Shown one piece after another: positions 35,174 to 43,839 of a stretch of 64,000 nucleotides of DNA; within the stretch, counting starts at the first letter, position 1, and every line of letters starts with the position of its first letter. Source of the DNA: Pontivivens insulae (lineage in GTDB: Bacteria; Pseudomonadota; Alphaproteobacteria; Rhodobacterales; Rhodobacteraceae); assembly GCF_900302495.1 (NCBI RefSeq), contig NZ_OMKW01000001.1, positions 496,001-560,000 of the forward strand. The letters are read 5' to 3'. The position numbers were made by a program, and so were the translations under genes. The notes below the pieces were generated by a model. The model made no database searches, was not told the DNA's origin, and was given only the letters and a program-made list of their open reading frames with translations.

Positions 35174-36003
35174 CGGCTTTTCTGACCTCGTAAAATGTCG
35201 AGAATTTCGGCCGCCGTCTCCTCAATCGAGCGGCGTGTGACGTCTATAGTCGGTATTTCATGCCGATCAAAGAACAGCCGCGCCTGCGCGACTTCCTCAC
35301 GCACCTGATCGAGATTTGCATAGGTGTCTGGGCCACCCCGATCCAGAACATGCAATCGCTGCGATCGGACCTGCGCGAGGCGCGAGGGCGAGGCGATCAA
35401 TCCGATCACCGGTATCCCGGCCTCCTGCGCGGCGAGCAATGGATGCAAAACATCGGTCTGACCGGTCAACGGCACATTTGCAGCCTTCACCCCCTGATAA
35501 CCCAGATAGATGCAAGTCGGGGTCTTCGATGTGCGGCTGACACCGACGAGGATCACATCAGCAGAAAGCAACCTGTCCGCAATCTGACCGTCATCATGCC
35601 CAATCGCATAATCAATCGCCGCAATACGCTCATGATAAGTGTGATCGATCTGATATTGCTGCCCCGGTCGCGCCCGCGGCGACGCACCTGTCATTTGGGA
35701 AATCTTTGCGACAACCGGATCCAGAACGGCCAAGGCCTCCAGACCGCGGGCTGCAATGGCCTGGTCGAGGTGATCACGCAACGCCCCGTCAACGACAGTG
35801 TGCAAAACAAGGGCCGGTTGCTCGATCCCCGCGACGATCTCGTCAATCCGCGCGGGTGTGCGCACGAAGACAAACTTGTGATCCCGAAACGAACCGGTTT
35901 CGAATCGAATGGTCACAGCGCGGGCTGCGGACGCGAGTGTGTTCCCGGTAGAATCAGAAATCAGGTAGAGGTTGAGCACTTTCGGTTCGGTCAAGATCAA
36001 CAA
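35170..36003 (-). CDS. ppsR: Pyruvate, phosphate dikinase / PEP synthase regulatory protein (DUF299)
   Basis: 277 residues at most. This bifunctional kinase/pyrophosphorylase modifies a threonine of PEP synthase or PPDK. Family blocks are NLYLISDSTGNTLASAARAV, IDYAIGHDDGQ, VILVGVSRTSKTPTCIYLGY with the phosphate-binding loop, and PVIGLIASPSRLAQVRSQRL. No ATG exists near the N-terminus: candidates are TTG at 36003, 36000 or 35994, or GTG at 35979. An AGGA lies just upstream, with best spacing to TTG 35994. It is the first gene left of the candidate oriC. Confidence 0.9.
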   Translation of the reverse strand: MLILTEPKVLNLYLISDSTGNTLASAARAVTIRFETGSFRDHKFVFVRTPARIDEIVAGIEQPALVLHTVVDGALRDHLDQAIAARGLEALAVLDPVVAKISQMTGASPRARPGQQYQIDHTYHERIAAIDYAIGHDDGQIADRLLSADVILVGVSRTSKTPTCIYLGYQGVKAANVPLTGQTDVLHPLLAAQEAGIPVIGLIASPSRLAQVRSQRLHVLDRGGPDTYANLDQVREEVAQARLFFDRHEIPTIDVTRRSIEETAAEILDILRGQKSR

Positions 36004-36216
36004 TCCTGTGGGCTGAATTGGGGAAAACCCTGTTGCTAAGTTGAAGCCGTCAGTGTTGAGAAATCAACCAGCCCGGATCCATCACCACTACACGCGCACT
36101 TATCCCAGCATTTTATGGGGGTGGACGAATTTGCACCGGCTATGGGGAAAACCTCTACCCTCGAATCGACATTCCCCCATTCAATGTCTGGTCTGAGTTT
36201 GGCAATCTGATTCCTC

Positions 36217-36246
36217 AAAAAATTTATCTATATAAAACAATCATTT
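36217..36246. other. AT-rich tract, possible DNA unwinding element
   Basis: Thirty bases beginning AAAAAATTTATCTATATAAA and containing just three C and no G. It is placed 60 bp to the left of the perfect DnaA box. Confidence 0.6.
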
Positions 36247-36304
36247 GATCTGGACGAAAGGATATATCGGCGCGACGAAAGACCGACCCACACAATCCAT
36301 GGCT

Positions 36305-36313
36305 TGTGGATAA
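36305..36313 (-). promoter_or_regulatory. DnaA box (perfect)
   Basis: TGTGGATAA on the plus strand, i.e. TTATCCACA on the minus strand, the exact high-affinity DnaA consensus. Confidence 0.8.
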
Positions 36314-36349
36314 CTAAGTGGATGGAAAATTGGAAAACGGTATTCCCCA

Positions 36350-36358
36350 TTGTTCACA
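36350..36358 (+). promoter_or_regulatory. DnaA box (TTNTNCACA type)
   Basis: TTGTTCACA, matching the relaxed consensus TTNTNCACA, 45 bp from the perfect box and in opposite orientation. Confidence 0.65.
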
Positions 36359-36481
36359 ACCCCTACTAAACAAACATCCTTTTCTAAGATTCATGGTTTA
36401 TTGGGAAAATCTGAGAGGTCCAAAAAGGACTCGCCAGCATGATCCCAGTACGGCAAGCAGGGCAGAGTGAAGAGGTGAAGA

Positions 36482-36928
36482 ATGATGGATGTGATGCTGG
36501 TTCTGTACCCGTGGGTAAAAGCCCTGCATGTGGTCGCGGTAATCTCTTGGATGGCTGCATTGTTCTATCTGCCACGTCTCTTTGTACATCATGCCGAAAG
36601 GGCACCGGTCGGCAGCGATATGTCGGAAACCTTCAAGATGATGGAGATGAAGCTTCACCGTGTGATCATGAATCCAGCGATGATGGTCACTTGGGCCGCA
36701 GGTCTATTCCTGGCAGCAATACCGGGTGTTGCCAGCGGCGGATGGTTTATCGTGAAGTTCATCGCCGTACTAGCAATGACAGGATTTCACATCTGGCTGG
36801 GAAAGCAGCGCAAGGCGTTTCTGGCTGACGATGTGAAGCACACTGGACGCACCTACCGGATAGCAAATGAGGTTCCGACGGTTCTGATGCTGATCATCGT
36901 GATCATGGTTATCGTCAAACCGTTCTGA
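36482..36928 (+). CDS. hemJ: Protoporphyrinogen oxidase HemJ
   Basis: 148 residues with four membrane helices. HemJ oxidises protoporphyrinogen IX in the inner membrane of bacteria lacking HemG/HemY. The first helix carries the family signature YPWVKALHVVAVISWMAALF followed by YLPRLFVHHAE, and later MEMKLHRVIMNPAMM. The conserved histidine is in KALHVV. GAGGTGAAGA precedes the ATG; the next codon is also ATG. It is the first gene right of the candidate oriC. Confidence 0.9.
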   Translation: MMDVMLVLYPWVKALHVVAVISWMAALFYLPRLFVHHAERAPVGSDMSETFKMMEMKLHRVIMNPAMMVTWAAGLFLAAIPGVASGGWFIVKFIAVLAMTGFHIWLGKQRKAFLADDVKHTGRTYRIANEVPTVLMLIIVIMVIVKPF

Positions 36929-36938
36929 CCTTCATTCA

Positions 36939-36967
36939 TTGACATTTCACCTCGTTTGGCCAAATAG
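36939..36967 (+). promoter_or_regulatory. Candidate rho promoter
   Basis: A perfect TTGACA (36939-36944), 17-bp spacer and AAATAG (36962-36967) lie about 90 bp before rho. The roughly 85-nt leader that results could carry Rho autoregulation, which is known in other bacteria. Confidence 0.5.
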
Positions 36968-37057
36968 AGGGGTACGCGGCTGTTCTGCCGTTGTCTTTCC
37001 CATTCCCATATCGCGCGTCTTCACCTGACCGCCTCGCGATGTACTGAAAGATGTATC

Positions 37058-38329
37058 ATGGATATTGAGCGCCTGTCGCTTGCAGAGCTGAAGGCAAAGA
37101 GCCCGGCTGACCTCCTCAAGATGGCGGAAGCCCTTGAGATTGAAAACGCGACCACCATGCGCAAGGGCGACATGATGTTCGCCATCCTTAAGGAAATGGC
37201 CGAAGAGGGCTGCGAGATTTCTGGCGACGGTGTCATGGAAGTTTTGCAGGACGGCTTCGGCTTTCTGCGTTCACCGGAAGCGAACTATCTTCCAGGTCCT
37301 GACGATATTTACGTGTCTCCCCAGCAGATCCGTAAGTTTTCCCTGCGCACCGGTGATACAGTTGACGGTGTGATTCAGGCACCTCAAGACGGTGAGAAAT
37401 ATTTTGGTCTTGTGAAGGTCACAAAGATCAATTTCGAAGATCCTGAAAAGGCACGTCACAAGGTCCACTTCGACAACCTGACCCCGCTATACCCCGATGA
37501 GCGGCTGCACATGGAAGTTGAGGATCCGACCATTAAGGACAAGTCAGCCCGCGTTATCGATCTGGTGGCACCGATTGGTAAGGGTCAGCGATCTCTGATC
37601 GTGGCGCCGCCACGAACCGGTAAAACGGTCATCCTGCAAAACATCGCCAACTCGATCGAGAAGAACCACCCGGAGTGTTACCTCATCGTTTTGCTGATCG
37701 ACGAGCGGCCGGAAGAAGTGACCGACATGCAGCGTTCGGTGAAAGGGGAGGTCGTCTCATCCACCTTTGATGAACCTGCAACGCGCCACGTCGCGGTATC
37801 CGAAATGGTGATCGAGAAGGCAAAGCGACTGGTTGAGCATAAACGCGATGTCGTGATCTTGCTCGATTCCATCACCCGCCTGGGCCGTGCGTTCAACACC
37901 GTGGTACCAAGCTCCGGCAAGGTTCTGACCGGTGGTGTGGACGCAAATGCACTTCAACGCCCTAAGCGCTTCTTCGGTGCAGCGCGAAACATTGAGGAGG
38001 GCGGCTCGCTTACCATCATTGCGACCGCGCTGATCGACACGGGCAGCCGTATGGACGAGGTGATCTTTGAAGAATTCAAGGGCACCGGTAACTCTGAGAT
38101 CGTGCTGGATCGTAAGATTGCGGACAAGCGCGTGTTCCCGGCCATCGACATCATGAAATCCGGTACGCGGAAAGAGGATCTTCTGGTCGATAAAACCGAT
38201 CTTACAAAGACCTTTGTCCTGCGCCGCATCCTCAACCCGATGGGCACGACTGATGCTATCGAATTCCTGATCGGCAAGTTGAAACAAACGAAGAGCAATT
38301 CGGATTTCTTCGATTCAATGAACACCTGA
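37058..38329 (+). CDS. rho: Transcription termination factor Rho
   Basis: 423 residues. The N-terminal SAP-like helix ([19 protein letters not shown]) is followed by the RNA-binding cold-shock-like domain ([20 protein letters not shown]). The ATPase has Walker A in [17 protein letters not shown], Walker B in [16 protein letters not shown], and the Q- and R-loop region [20 protein letters not shown]. It forms hexameric RNA translocases. Short inserts found in some actinobacterial Rho proteins are absent. It has its own promoter candidate and an intrinsic terminator. Confidence 0.97.
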   Translation: MDIERLSLAELKAKSPADLLKMAEALEIENATTMRKGDMMFAILKEMAEEGCEISGDGVMEVLQDGFGFLRSPEANYLPGPDDIYVSPQQIRKFSLRTGDTVDGVIQAPQDGEKYFGLVKVTKINFEDPEKARHKVHFDNLTPLYPDERLHMEVEDPTIKDKSARVIDLVAPIGKGQRSLIVAPPRTGKTVILQNIANSIEKNHPECYLIVLLIDERPEEVTDMQRSVKGEVVSSTFDEPATRHVAVSEMVIEKAKRLVEHKRDVVILLDSITRLGRAFNTVVPSSGKVLTGGVDANALQRPKRFFGAARNIEEGGSLTIIATALIDTGSRMDEVIFEEFKGTGNSEIVLDRKIADKRVFPAIDIMKSGTRKEDLLVDKTDLTKTFVLRRILNPMGTTDAIEFLIGKLKQTKSNSDFFDSMNT

Positions 38330-38354
38330 CCGGGCCAAGGGCAGAGAATTGGAA

Positions 38355-38382
38355 GGCTCGTCCTAACAGGGCGGGCCTTTTT
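38355..38382 (+). terminator. rho: Intrinsic terminator of rho
   Basis: GGCTCGTCC pairs with GGGCGGGCC (two G-U) around TAACA and is followed by TTTTT. It ends 15 bp before the mnmE start. Confidence 0.85.
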
Positions 38383-38397
38383 CATTTAGGGGGAGCC

Positions 38398-39690
38398 ATG
38401 CAGGATACCATTTATGCTCTGGCAAGCGGTTCTGGCCGTGCAGGCGTCGCCGTTATTCGCCTGAGTGGACCTCAAGCCATTGAAATAGCTTCTAAATTAT
38501 GCCGCTCTCTGCCCGAACCGGGTTCGCACGCGCTTCGAAAGCTGCGTATGGTCGAAACGGGTGAGTTAATTGACGAGGCGCTGATCCTGCGCTTTGCCGC
38601 TGGAGCCAGCTTCACGGGTGAAGATGTCGTTGAATTTCAATGCCATGGCTCACTGGCTGTGGTTGCAGCTATGGGAACGGCGCTGGAATCCTATGGTGCC
38701 AGACCAGCTGATCGCGGTGAATTTACACGGAGAGCGCTTGAAAACGGGATGCTCGATCTGACCCAGGTCGAAGGCCTTGCTGACCTGATTGACGCAGATA
38801 CAGAAGCGCAACGAAAGCAGGCTTTTCGCGTAATGCAGGGCAATCTTTCAGAGGCAGTCGAAACGTGGCGCGCTGACTTGCTGCGCGCACTTGCTCTACT
38901 GGCGGCGAATATTGACTTTGCAGATGAGGAGATACCGGACGATCTCGTTAAGGAAATCGTGCTCAGGATCAAAGCCGTGCGCACGGGTATTGCGGCTCAG
39001 CTCGACGGGGCAAAGGCCGCACAACGCATTCGCAGTGGATTTGAGGTGGCGATTATCGGCCGTCCAAATGCCGGCAAGTCGACACTCTTCAATCGATTGG
39101 CGGGCAGCGACGCTGCGATTACCTCGTCCATTGCCGGTACAACCCGTGATGTAATCGAGGTGCGTCTGGATATTGGTGGAAACGCAGTCTCGCTGCTCGA
39201 CACCGCAGGGCTTCGCGAAACCGAGGATGAGATCGAGGCGCTTGGCGTCGCTCGTGCAAAGAAGCGCGCGCTTGAAGCAGATCTACGCGTCGCGCTGCTT
39301 GAGCCTGGTCAGGCGGAACCAGATGATGATGTTGTGCTTGGCGCGGATGATCTGATCGTTCGTGGAAAGTCTGACATCTCTGCAGAGGGTACAATCTCTG
39401 GCGTGACGGGCGACGGTATCGCGGCATTGCTTCAGGCTATTTCGCAGCGGATTTCAGCCGACGCCGCCGAAAGCTCTCTGCTGATCCGACAAAGACACAA
39501 GTCAGCACTTGCGACAGCAGTTGAACGACTCGACCTGGCGTTGGCATTGTGCGAGATGGAGGCGGATATGAGTGACTTGATCAGTGAAGAGGTCCGTCTC
39601 GCTGTTCGAAGTCTTGATGTTCTTGTCGGTCGTATCGATGTTGAAGATTTGTTGGGTGAGATTTTCTCAAGCTTCTGCATCGGAAAGTAG
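38398..39690 (+). CDS. mnmE: tRNA modification GTPase MnmE
   Basis: 430 residues. With MnmG it adds the 5-aminomethyl type group to U34 of several tRNAs. The formyl-THF domain starts [20 protein letters not shown]. The G domain has [16 protein letters not shown] (G1), the TT of GTTRD (G2) and [17 protein letters not shown] (G3). The C-terminus ends FCIGK, the catalytic-cysteine signature. It lies 2 bp before mnmG, with which it forms a functional complex. Confidence 0.96.
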   Translation: MQDTIYALASGSGRAGVAVIRLSGPQAIEIASKLCRSLPEPGSHALRKLRMVETGELIDEALILRFAAGASFTGEDVVEFQCHGSLAVVAAMGTALESYGARPADRGEFTRRALENGMLDLTQVEGLADLIDADTEAQRKQAFRVMQGNLSEAVETWRADLLRALALLAANIDFADEEIPDDLVKEIVLRIKAVRTGIAAQLDGAKAAQRIRSGFEVAIIGRPNAGKSTLFNRLAGSDAAITSSIAGTTRDVIEVRLDIGGNAVSLLDTAGLRETEDEIEALGVARAKKRALEADLRVALLEPGQAEPDDDVVLGADDLIVRGKSDISAEGTISGVTGDGIAALLQAISQRISADAAESSLLIRQRHKSALATAVERLDLALALCEMEADMSDLISEEVRLAVRSLDVLVGRIDVEDLLGEIFSSFCIGK

Positions 39691-39692
39691 GA

Positions 39693-41564
39693 GTGTTTCA
39701 CGTGAAACATTTTGACGTCATAGTTGTCGGTGGTGGTCATGCAGGCTGTGAGGCAGCACTTGCTTCCGCTCGGGTTGGCGCAAGAACAGCATTGATCACA
39801 CATACATTTGACGGAATTGGTACGATGTCTTGCAATCCTGCGATTGGCGGGCTTGGAAAAGGTCATCTGGTTCGGGAGATTGATGCGCTAGACGGCGCGA
39901 TGGGCCGCGTCGCGGATGCGGCGGGCATCCAATTTCGGCTTCTCAACCGTCGGAAAGGGCCCGCTGTTCAAGGCCCACGAACGCAGGCAGATCGCACGCT
40001 TTACAAACAACACATGCAGGCTGAGTTCCGGCAGGCGCAGGCTCCGCAGGTTATCGAAGGGGAAGTTGCTGATCTGATCATGAAAGGCAACCGCATCGCT
40101 GGGGTTGTTCTTGCGGATGAAAGCGAGATTGCCGCACGAAACGTTGTACTGACAGCAGGCACCTTCCTGCGTGGTGTCATTCACATTGGTGATGTTTCGC
40201 GACCTGGGGGACGAATTGGAGATCCGGCGGTTGAGGGTCTTTCAGCACGACTGGATAGCTTTGGCTTACCATTGGGCCGGCTCAAGACGGGTACACCGCC
40301 GCGTCTACGAAGCTCAACAATCGACTGGGATCGTGTTGGCCGGCAAGCGGCAGACGAGGATCCAACCTTCTTTTCCTTCATGACCCGCGATGTACTTGCG
40401 CGGCAGATCGAATGCGGGATTACACATACGAACGAAAAAACCCACGATATTGTTCGAGAGAATATCGGGCGCTCGGCCATGTATGGTGGTCATATTGAGG
40501 GTGTAGGCCCGCGCTATTGCCCGTCAATCGAGGATAAGGTCACTCGCTTTGCAGATAAGTTGAGCCATCAGGTCTTTTTGGAACCTGAAAGCCTCACAGA
40601 TGATGTCGTTTATCCCAATGGGATCTCAACATCGCTTCCTGTCGAGGTTCAGGACTCTTATGTGCATTCGATGGTTGGGCTGGAGCAGGCTGAGATCTTG
40701 CAGCCTGGTTATGCTATTGAATACGACTATATTGATCCCCGAGCGTTGCAACATACGCTGAAATTGCGGGAGTTTGAGGGTCTGTATCTCGCCGGACAGA
40801 TCAACGGAACCACCGGTTATGAAGAGGCAGGCGCGCAAGGTTTGGTTGCAGGCATCAACGCTGCGCTCGGCGCGTTGGATCGTGGAGATTTCCGACTGAG
40901 TCGCTCCGATGCCTATATCGGTGTGATGATCGATGATCTCGTTTCCCGCGGCGTTGCAGAGCCATATCGCATGTTCACGTCGAGAGCAGAGTTCCGTCTC
41001 TCGCTGCGCGCTGATAACGCTGATCAGCGCTTGACGCGTGTCGGTATTGATATTGGCTGTGTATCCGTTGCGCGTGCAAATGCGTTTGAAGAGAAGATGG
41101 CCGCGCTTACAGAGGCAAACAATCAATGCGCGGCCCATACGCTGACACCGAATGAAGCAGCTGAGGTTGGGATTTCTGTGAAGCATGACGGAACACGCCG
41201 TTCCGCCCTGGATCTGCTCGCTTATCCAGAGATCGACCGTCATCGTCTTGCTCAGGTTTGGCCAGATCTTGCGGATTTGCCCGATGATATTTTTGCCCAG
41301 GTCGAGCGTGATGCTCAATATGCTCAGTATATCGAGCGTCAACGTGCCGACGTTGCGACGATGCAGCGGGAAGAAGCTGTGACGATCCCGGCGACATTCG
41401 AGTATCATGGGATTTCAGGACTTTCGAACGAGTTGCAGGTGAAGCTCTCAACGTCGCGGCCTGAGACTTTAGGGCAGGCTGGTCGGATTGAGGGGATGAC
41501 GCCAGCCGCGCTGACTTTGTTGCTTGCCCATATTCGCAAGATCGATCGGCAGAAATCAGCATGA
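39693..41564 (+). CDS. mnmG: tRNA uridine-5-carboxymethylaminomethyl synthesis enzyme MnmG (GidA)
   Basis: 623 residues. It is the FAD-dependent partner of MnmE. FAD-binding [20 protein letters not shown] is near the start, followed by [31 protein letters not shown] and [20 protein letters not shown]. Two GTG starts are possible: 39693 (MFHVKH...) and 39702 (MKH...), the latter with GGAG at ideal distance. In both cases a parS site overlaps the first codons. Its stop overlaps the rsmG start (ATGA). Confidence 0.96.
   Translation: MFHVKHFDVIVVGGGHAGCEAALASARVGARTALITHTFDGIGTMSCNPAIGGLGKGHLVREIDALDGAMGRVADAAGIQFRLLNRRKGPAVQGPRTQADRTLYKQHMQAEFRQAQAPQVIEGEVADLIMKGNRIAGVVLADESEIAARNVVLTAGTFLRGVIHIGDVSRPGGRIGDPAVEGLSARLDSFGLPLGRLKTGTPPRLRSSTIDWDRVGRQAADEDPTFFSFMTRDVLARQIECGITHTNEKTHDIVRENIGRSAMYGGHIEGVGPRYCPSIEDKVTRFADKLSHQVFLEPESLTDDVVYPNGISTSLPVEVQDSYVHSMVGLEQAEILQPGYAIEYDYIDPRALQHTLKLREFEGLYLAGQINGTTGYEEAGAQGLVAGINAALGALDRGDFRLSRSDAYIGVMIDDLVSRGVAEPYRMFTSRAEFRLSLRADNADQRLTRVGIDIGCVSVARANAFEEKMAALTEANNQCAAHTLTPNEAAEVGISVKHDGTRRSALDLLAYPEIDRHRLAQVWPDLADLPDDIFAQVERDAQYAQYIERQRADVATMQREEAVTIPATFEYHGISGLSNELQVKLSTSRPETLGQAGRIEGMTPAALTLLLAHIRKIDRQKSA
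39694..39709. promoter_or_regulatory. parS site, centromere-like ParB binding site
   Basis: TGTTTCACGTGAAACA, the exact 16-bp palindromic parS consensus. It overlaps the start codons of mnmG, about 3.3 kb upstream of parB. Confidence 0.93.
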
Positions 41565-42160
41565 ACAGCACTTTGAATGTTTCACGTGAAACATCTGAGC
41601 GGCTTGAGATCTATCTTGCTGAGCTGAAGCGCTGGAATCCGAAGATCAATCTTGTCAGCAAGTCTACACTGGAAGATGCAGCACAGCGGCATTTTGAAGA
41701 CTCGCTTCAGATCCTCCGCTTTGCGCCAGATGATTGGCAAAAATGGGTCGACATTGGCAGTGGTGGTGGCTTTCCGGGCCTTGTTGTGGCGGCCGCATGT
41801 CCTGAGGCGGATGTGCATTTGATAGAGAGTGATATGCGCAAGTGCCTTTTTATGCGCACGGTCGCCCGATTAATGTCGGTGAACGTAACGGTTCACAATG
41901 AGAGAAGTGAGCAGTTGGCGCCGCAAGCAGCGGATATCATCTCGGCCAGGGCATTCGCGCCATTGGTGAAGCTGCTCGATCATGCCGAGCGTCACGGTGT
42001 TGCACATACAACATGTATTCTTCCCAAGGGTCAGAATGCCATGCAGGAATTGACCGACGCGCGTAAACGCTGGAAACTCAGTGTTGAGCAGCATCCGAGT
42101 CTCACCGATGCCAGCGCCACCATCCTGTTAATCAAGGACTTTCAGCGTGTCACAGACTGA
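41561..42160 (+). CDS. rsmG: 16S rRNA (guanine-527-N7)-methyltransferase RsmG
   Basis: 199 residues. It methylates G527 of 16S rRNA using SAM. The motif [20 protein letters not shown] binds SAM; upstream [14 protein letters not shown] and later [19 protein letters not shown] are family features. Its ATG overlaps the mnmG stop by 4 bp, and a parS site covers codons 6-11. The last 14 bp overlap parA, indicating coupling. Confidence 0.95.
   Translation: MNSTLNVSRETSERLEIYLAELKRWNPKINLVSKSTLEDAAQRHFEDSLQILRFAPDDWQKWVDIGSGGGFPGLVVAAACPEADVHLIESDMRKCLFMRTVARLMSVNVTVHNERSEQLAPQAADIISARAFAPLVKLLDHAERHGVAHTTCILPKGQNAMQELTDARKRWKLSVEQHPSLTDASATILLIKDFQRVTD
41578..41593. promoter_or_regulatory. parS site (second copy)
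   Basis: TGTTTCACGTGAAACA, identical to the site at the mnmG start, 1884 bp away. It is inside rsmG and encodes part of NVSRETS. Confidence 0.93.
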
Positions 42161-42953
42161 GCACAGCGCCCATATCATTGCCTTGGCCAATCAGAAGGGT
42201 GGTGTCGGAAAGACGACGACCACGATCAATCTTGGAACGGCGCTTGCAGCGACGGGAAAGCGGGTGCTGCTGATTGACCTCGATCCGCAGGGCAACGCCT
42301 CAACGGGATTGGGCATTGAAGGCGAAGCGCGCGATCCGTCAACATATGATGTTATGATTGATGACACACCGCTAGATGATGTGTGTCATTCTACAATAGT
42401 TCCGGGGCTTTTCATTGCCCCGTCGACGACTGATCTCAGTTCCGTGGATATGGAGTTGTTTGAGGATGCTGGTCGTGCTGCACGACTGCGGACGGCGTTG
42501 GATCGGGTGCGGAATGAATATGACTATGTGCTGATCGACTGCCCGCCGTCACTATCGCTGCTGACGGTAAACGCATTGACAGCCGCATCGTCTGTCATTG
42601 TGCCATTGCAGACAGAGTTCTTCGCGCTCGAGGGATTGTCTCAGCTGATGTCGACCATTCGAGAGGTGAAGCAGGCGCTAAATCCTGAGCTTGATCTGCT
42701 CGGCGTTGTGCTGACGATGTATGATCGGCGGAACAATTTGTCAGCTCAGGTGGCCGAAGATGCCCGCGCGACCCTGGGTGACAAGGTTTATGAAACGGTG
42801 ATCCCGCGGAATGTGCGGTTGTCCGAGGCGCCGTCGCACGCAATCCCGGCGCTTCTTTACGACAATACCAGCGCGGGCAGCTTGGCGTATCAGCGCCTGG
42901 CGGCAGAAATCTTGAAGCGTGAACAAAATTCCAGACTTGTAGGGGCCGAGTAA
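42147..42953 (+). CDS. parA: Chromosome partitioning ATPase ParA
   Basis: 268 residues. The deviant Walker A is ANQKGGVGKTTTTINLGTAL, followed by LIDLDPQGNASTGLG (A') and VLIDCPPSLSLLTVNALTAA (B). ParA binds non-specific DNA as an ATP dimer and moves ParB-parS complexes after origin replication. It starts with GTG, 14 bp inside rsmG. No specific N-terminal HTH is present, so it is the chromosomal short type. Confidence 0.96.
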   Translation: MSQTEHSAHIIALANQKGGVGKTTTTINLGTALAATGKRVLLIDLDPQGNASTGLGIEGEARDPSTYDVMIDDTPLDDVCHSTIVPGLFIAPSTTDLSSVDMELFEDAGRAARLRTALDRVRNEYDYVLIDCPPSLSLLTVNALTAASSVIVPLQTEFFALEGLSQLMSTIREVKQALNPELDLLGVVLTMYDRRNNLSAQVAEDARATLGDKVYETVIPRNVRLSEAPSHAIPALLYDNTSAGSLAYQRLAAEILKREQNSRLVGAE

Positions 42954-42954
42954 G

Positions 42955-43839
42955 ATGGCGCGAAAAGCAGAGCGTAAGGGCCTTGGCCGCGGGCTATCGG
43001 CCCTTTTGGCAGATGTAGAACCGGTTGCGGGTGCCCAGCCCGTCAGTGAGCGTCGCGATGTGCAGCGGGTTCCCGTAGAGCGGCTTCAGCCCAACCCGGA
43101 TCAGCCGCGTCGCCAGTTCCTTGAGAGCGATCTTGAGGATCTGACCCGGTCTGTGAAAGAGAAGGGCGTGTTTCAGCCCCTTATCGTTCGCAAGGCTGAG
43201 AAAGCTGAGCATTATCAGATTGTTGCGGGTGAGCGGCGTTGGCGTGCGGCGCAGCGGGCTAAGCTGCATGAGCTTCCGGTGATCGTCCTCGACCTCGATG
43301 ATACTGAAGTGCTCGAGCTTGCCATTATTGAGAACATTCAGCGTGCGGATCTGAATGCGGTGGAGGAGGCGCGTGGCTATCGGCAGTTGATGGACCGTTT
43401 CGGCCATACGCAAGAGAAGCTGGCAGAGGCTTTGGGCAAAAGCCGTTCTCACATCGCAAATCTGCTGCGCTTGCTCAATCTCCCGGACGAAGTGCTAGAT
43501 CTGGTTCTGCAGGGTAAGCTTTCAGCCGGTCATGCGCGGGCCTTGGTGCCGGCGGCTGATCCAATGGCGCTGGCCGAGAAGATCATCACAGAGCGTATGT
43601 CCGTGCGGCAAGCTGAGGCGCTGGCGAAGGCTCCCGTCGTGGCGCCAGAGCCGCGTGCAGCGCGTCCATCCGGCAAAGATGCTGATACGAAAATGCTCGA
43701 AGCAGATTTGAGTGCGGCGATGGGTCTGAGGGTTGCGATTGACCATCGGCCAGATGGCACCGGGGGATCGGTGAAGCTGACCTATACGTCGCTGGATCAG
43801 TTGGATGAGATCTGCCGGATCTTGTCCAAGTCACATTAA
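42955..43839 (+). CDS. parB: Chromosome partitioning protein ParB
   Basis: 294 residues. The N-terminal RKGLGRGLSALL box binds ParA. The CTP-binding region has GVFQPLIVRKAE and IVAGERRWRAAQRAKLHELP. The HTH that reads parS lies in TQEKLAEALGKSRSHIANLL, and the C-terminal dimerisation helix is at the end. It begins one base after the parA stop. Its 3' end overlaps hemW by 4 bp on the other strand. Confidence 0.96.
   Translation: MARKAERKGLGRGLSALLADVEPVAGAQPVSERRDVQRVPVERLQPNPDQPRRQFLESDLEDLTRSVKEKGVFQPLIVRKAEKAEHYQIVAGERRWRAAQRAKLHELPVIVLDLDDTEVLELAIIENIQRADLNAVEEARGYRQLMDRFGHTQEKLAEALGKSRSHIANLLRLLNLPDEVLDLVLQGKLSAGHARALVPAADPMALAEKIITERMSVRQAEALAKAPVVAPEPRAARPSGKDADTKMLEADLSAAMGLRVAIDHRPDGTGGSVKLTYTSLDQLDEICRILSKSH

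Larger units (their letters stand above)
36004..36480. other. Candidate chromosomal replication origin (oriC)
   Basis: A 477-bp gene-free region, clearly AT-richer than the rest of the window, lies between ppsR and hemJ. It has two DnaA-type boxes, repeated TGGGGAAAA motifs and a 30-bp tract with only three G/C bases. The flanking order (dnaQ-coaE-aroE-maf-ppsR on one side, rho-mnmE-mnmG-rsmG-parA-parB on the other, with parS nearby) is the conserved neighbourhood of alphaproteobacterial origins. Strand skew cannot be computed by eye, so the call rests on motifs and context. Confidence 0.75.
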
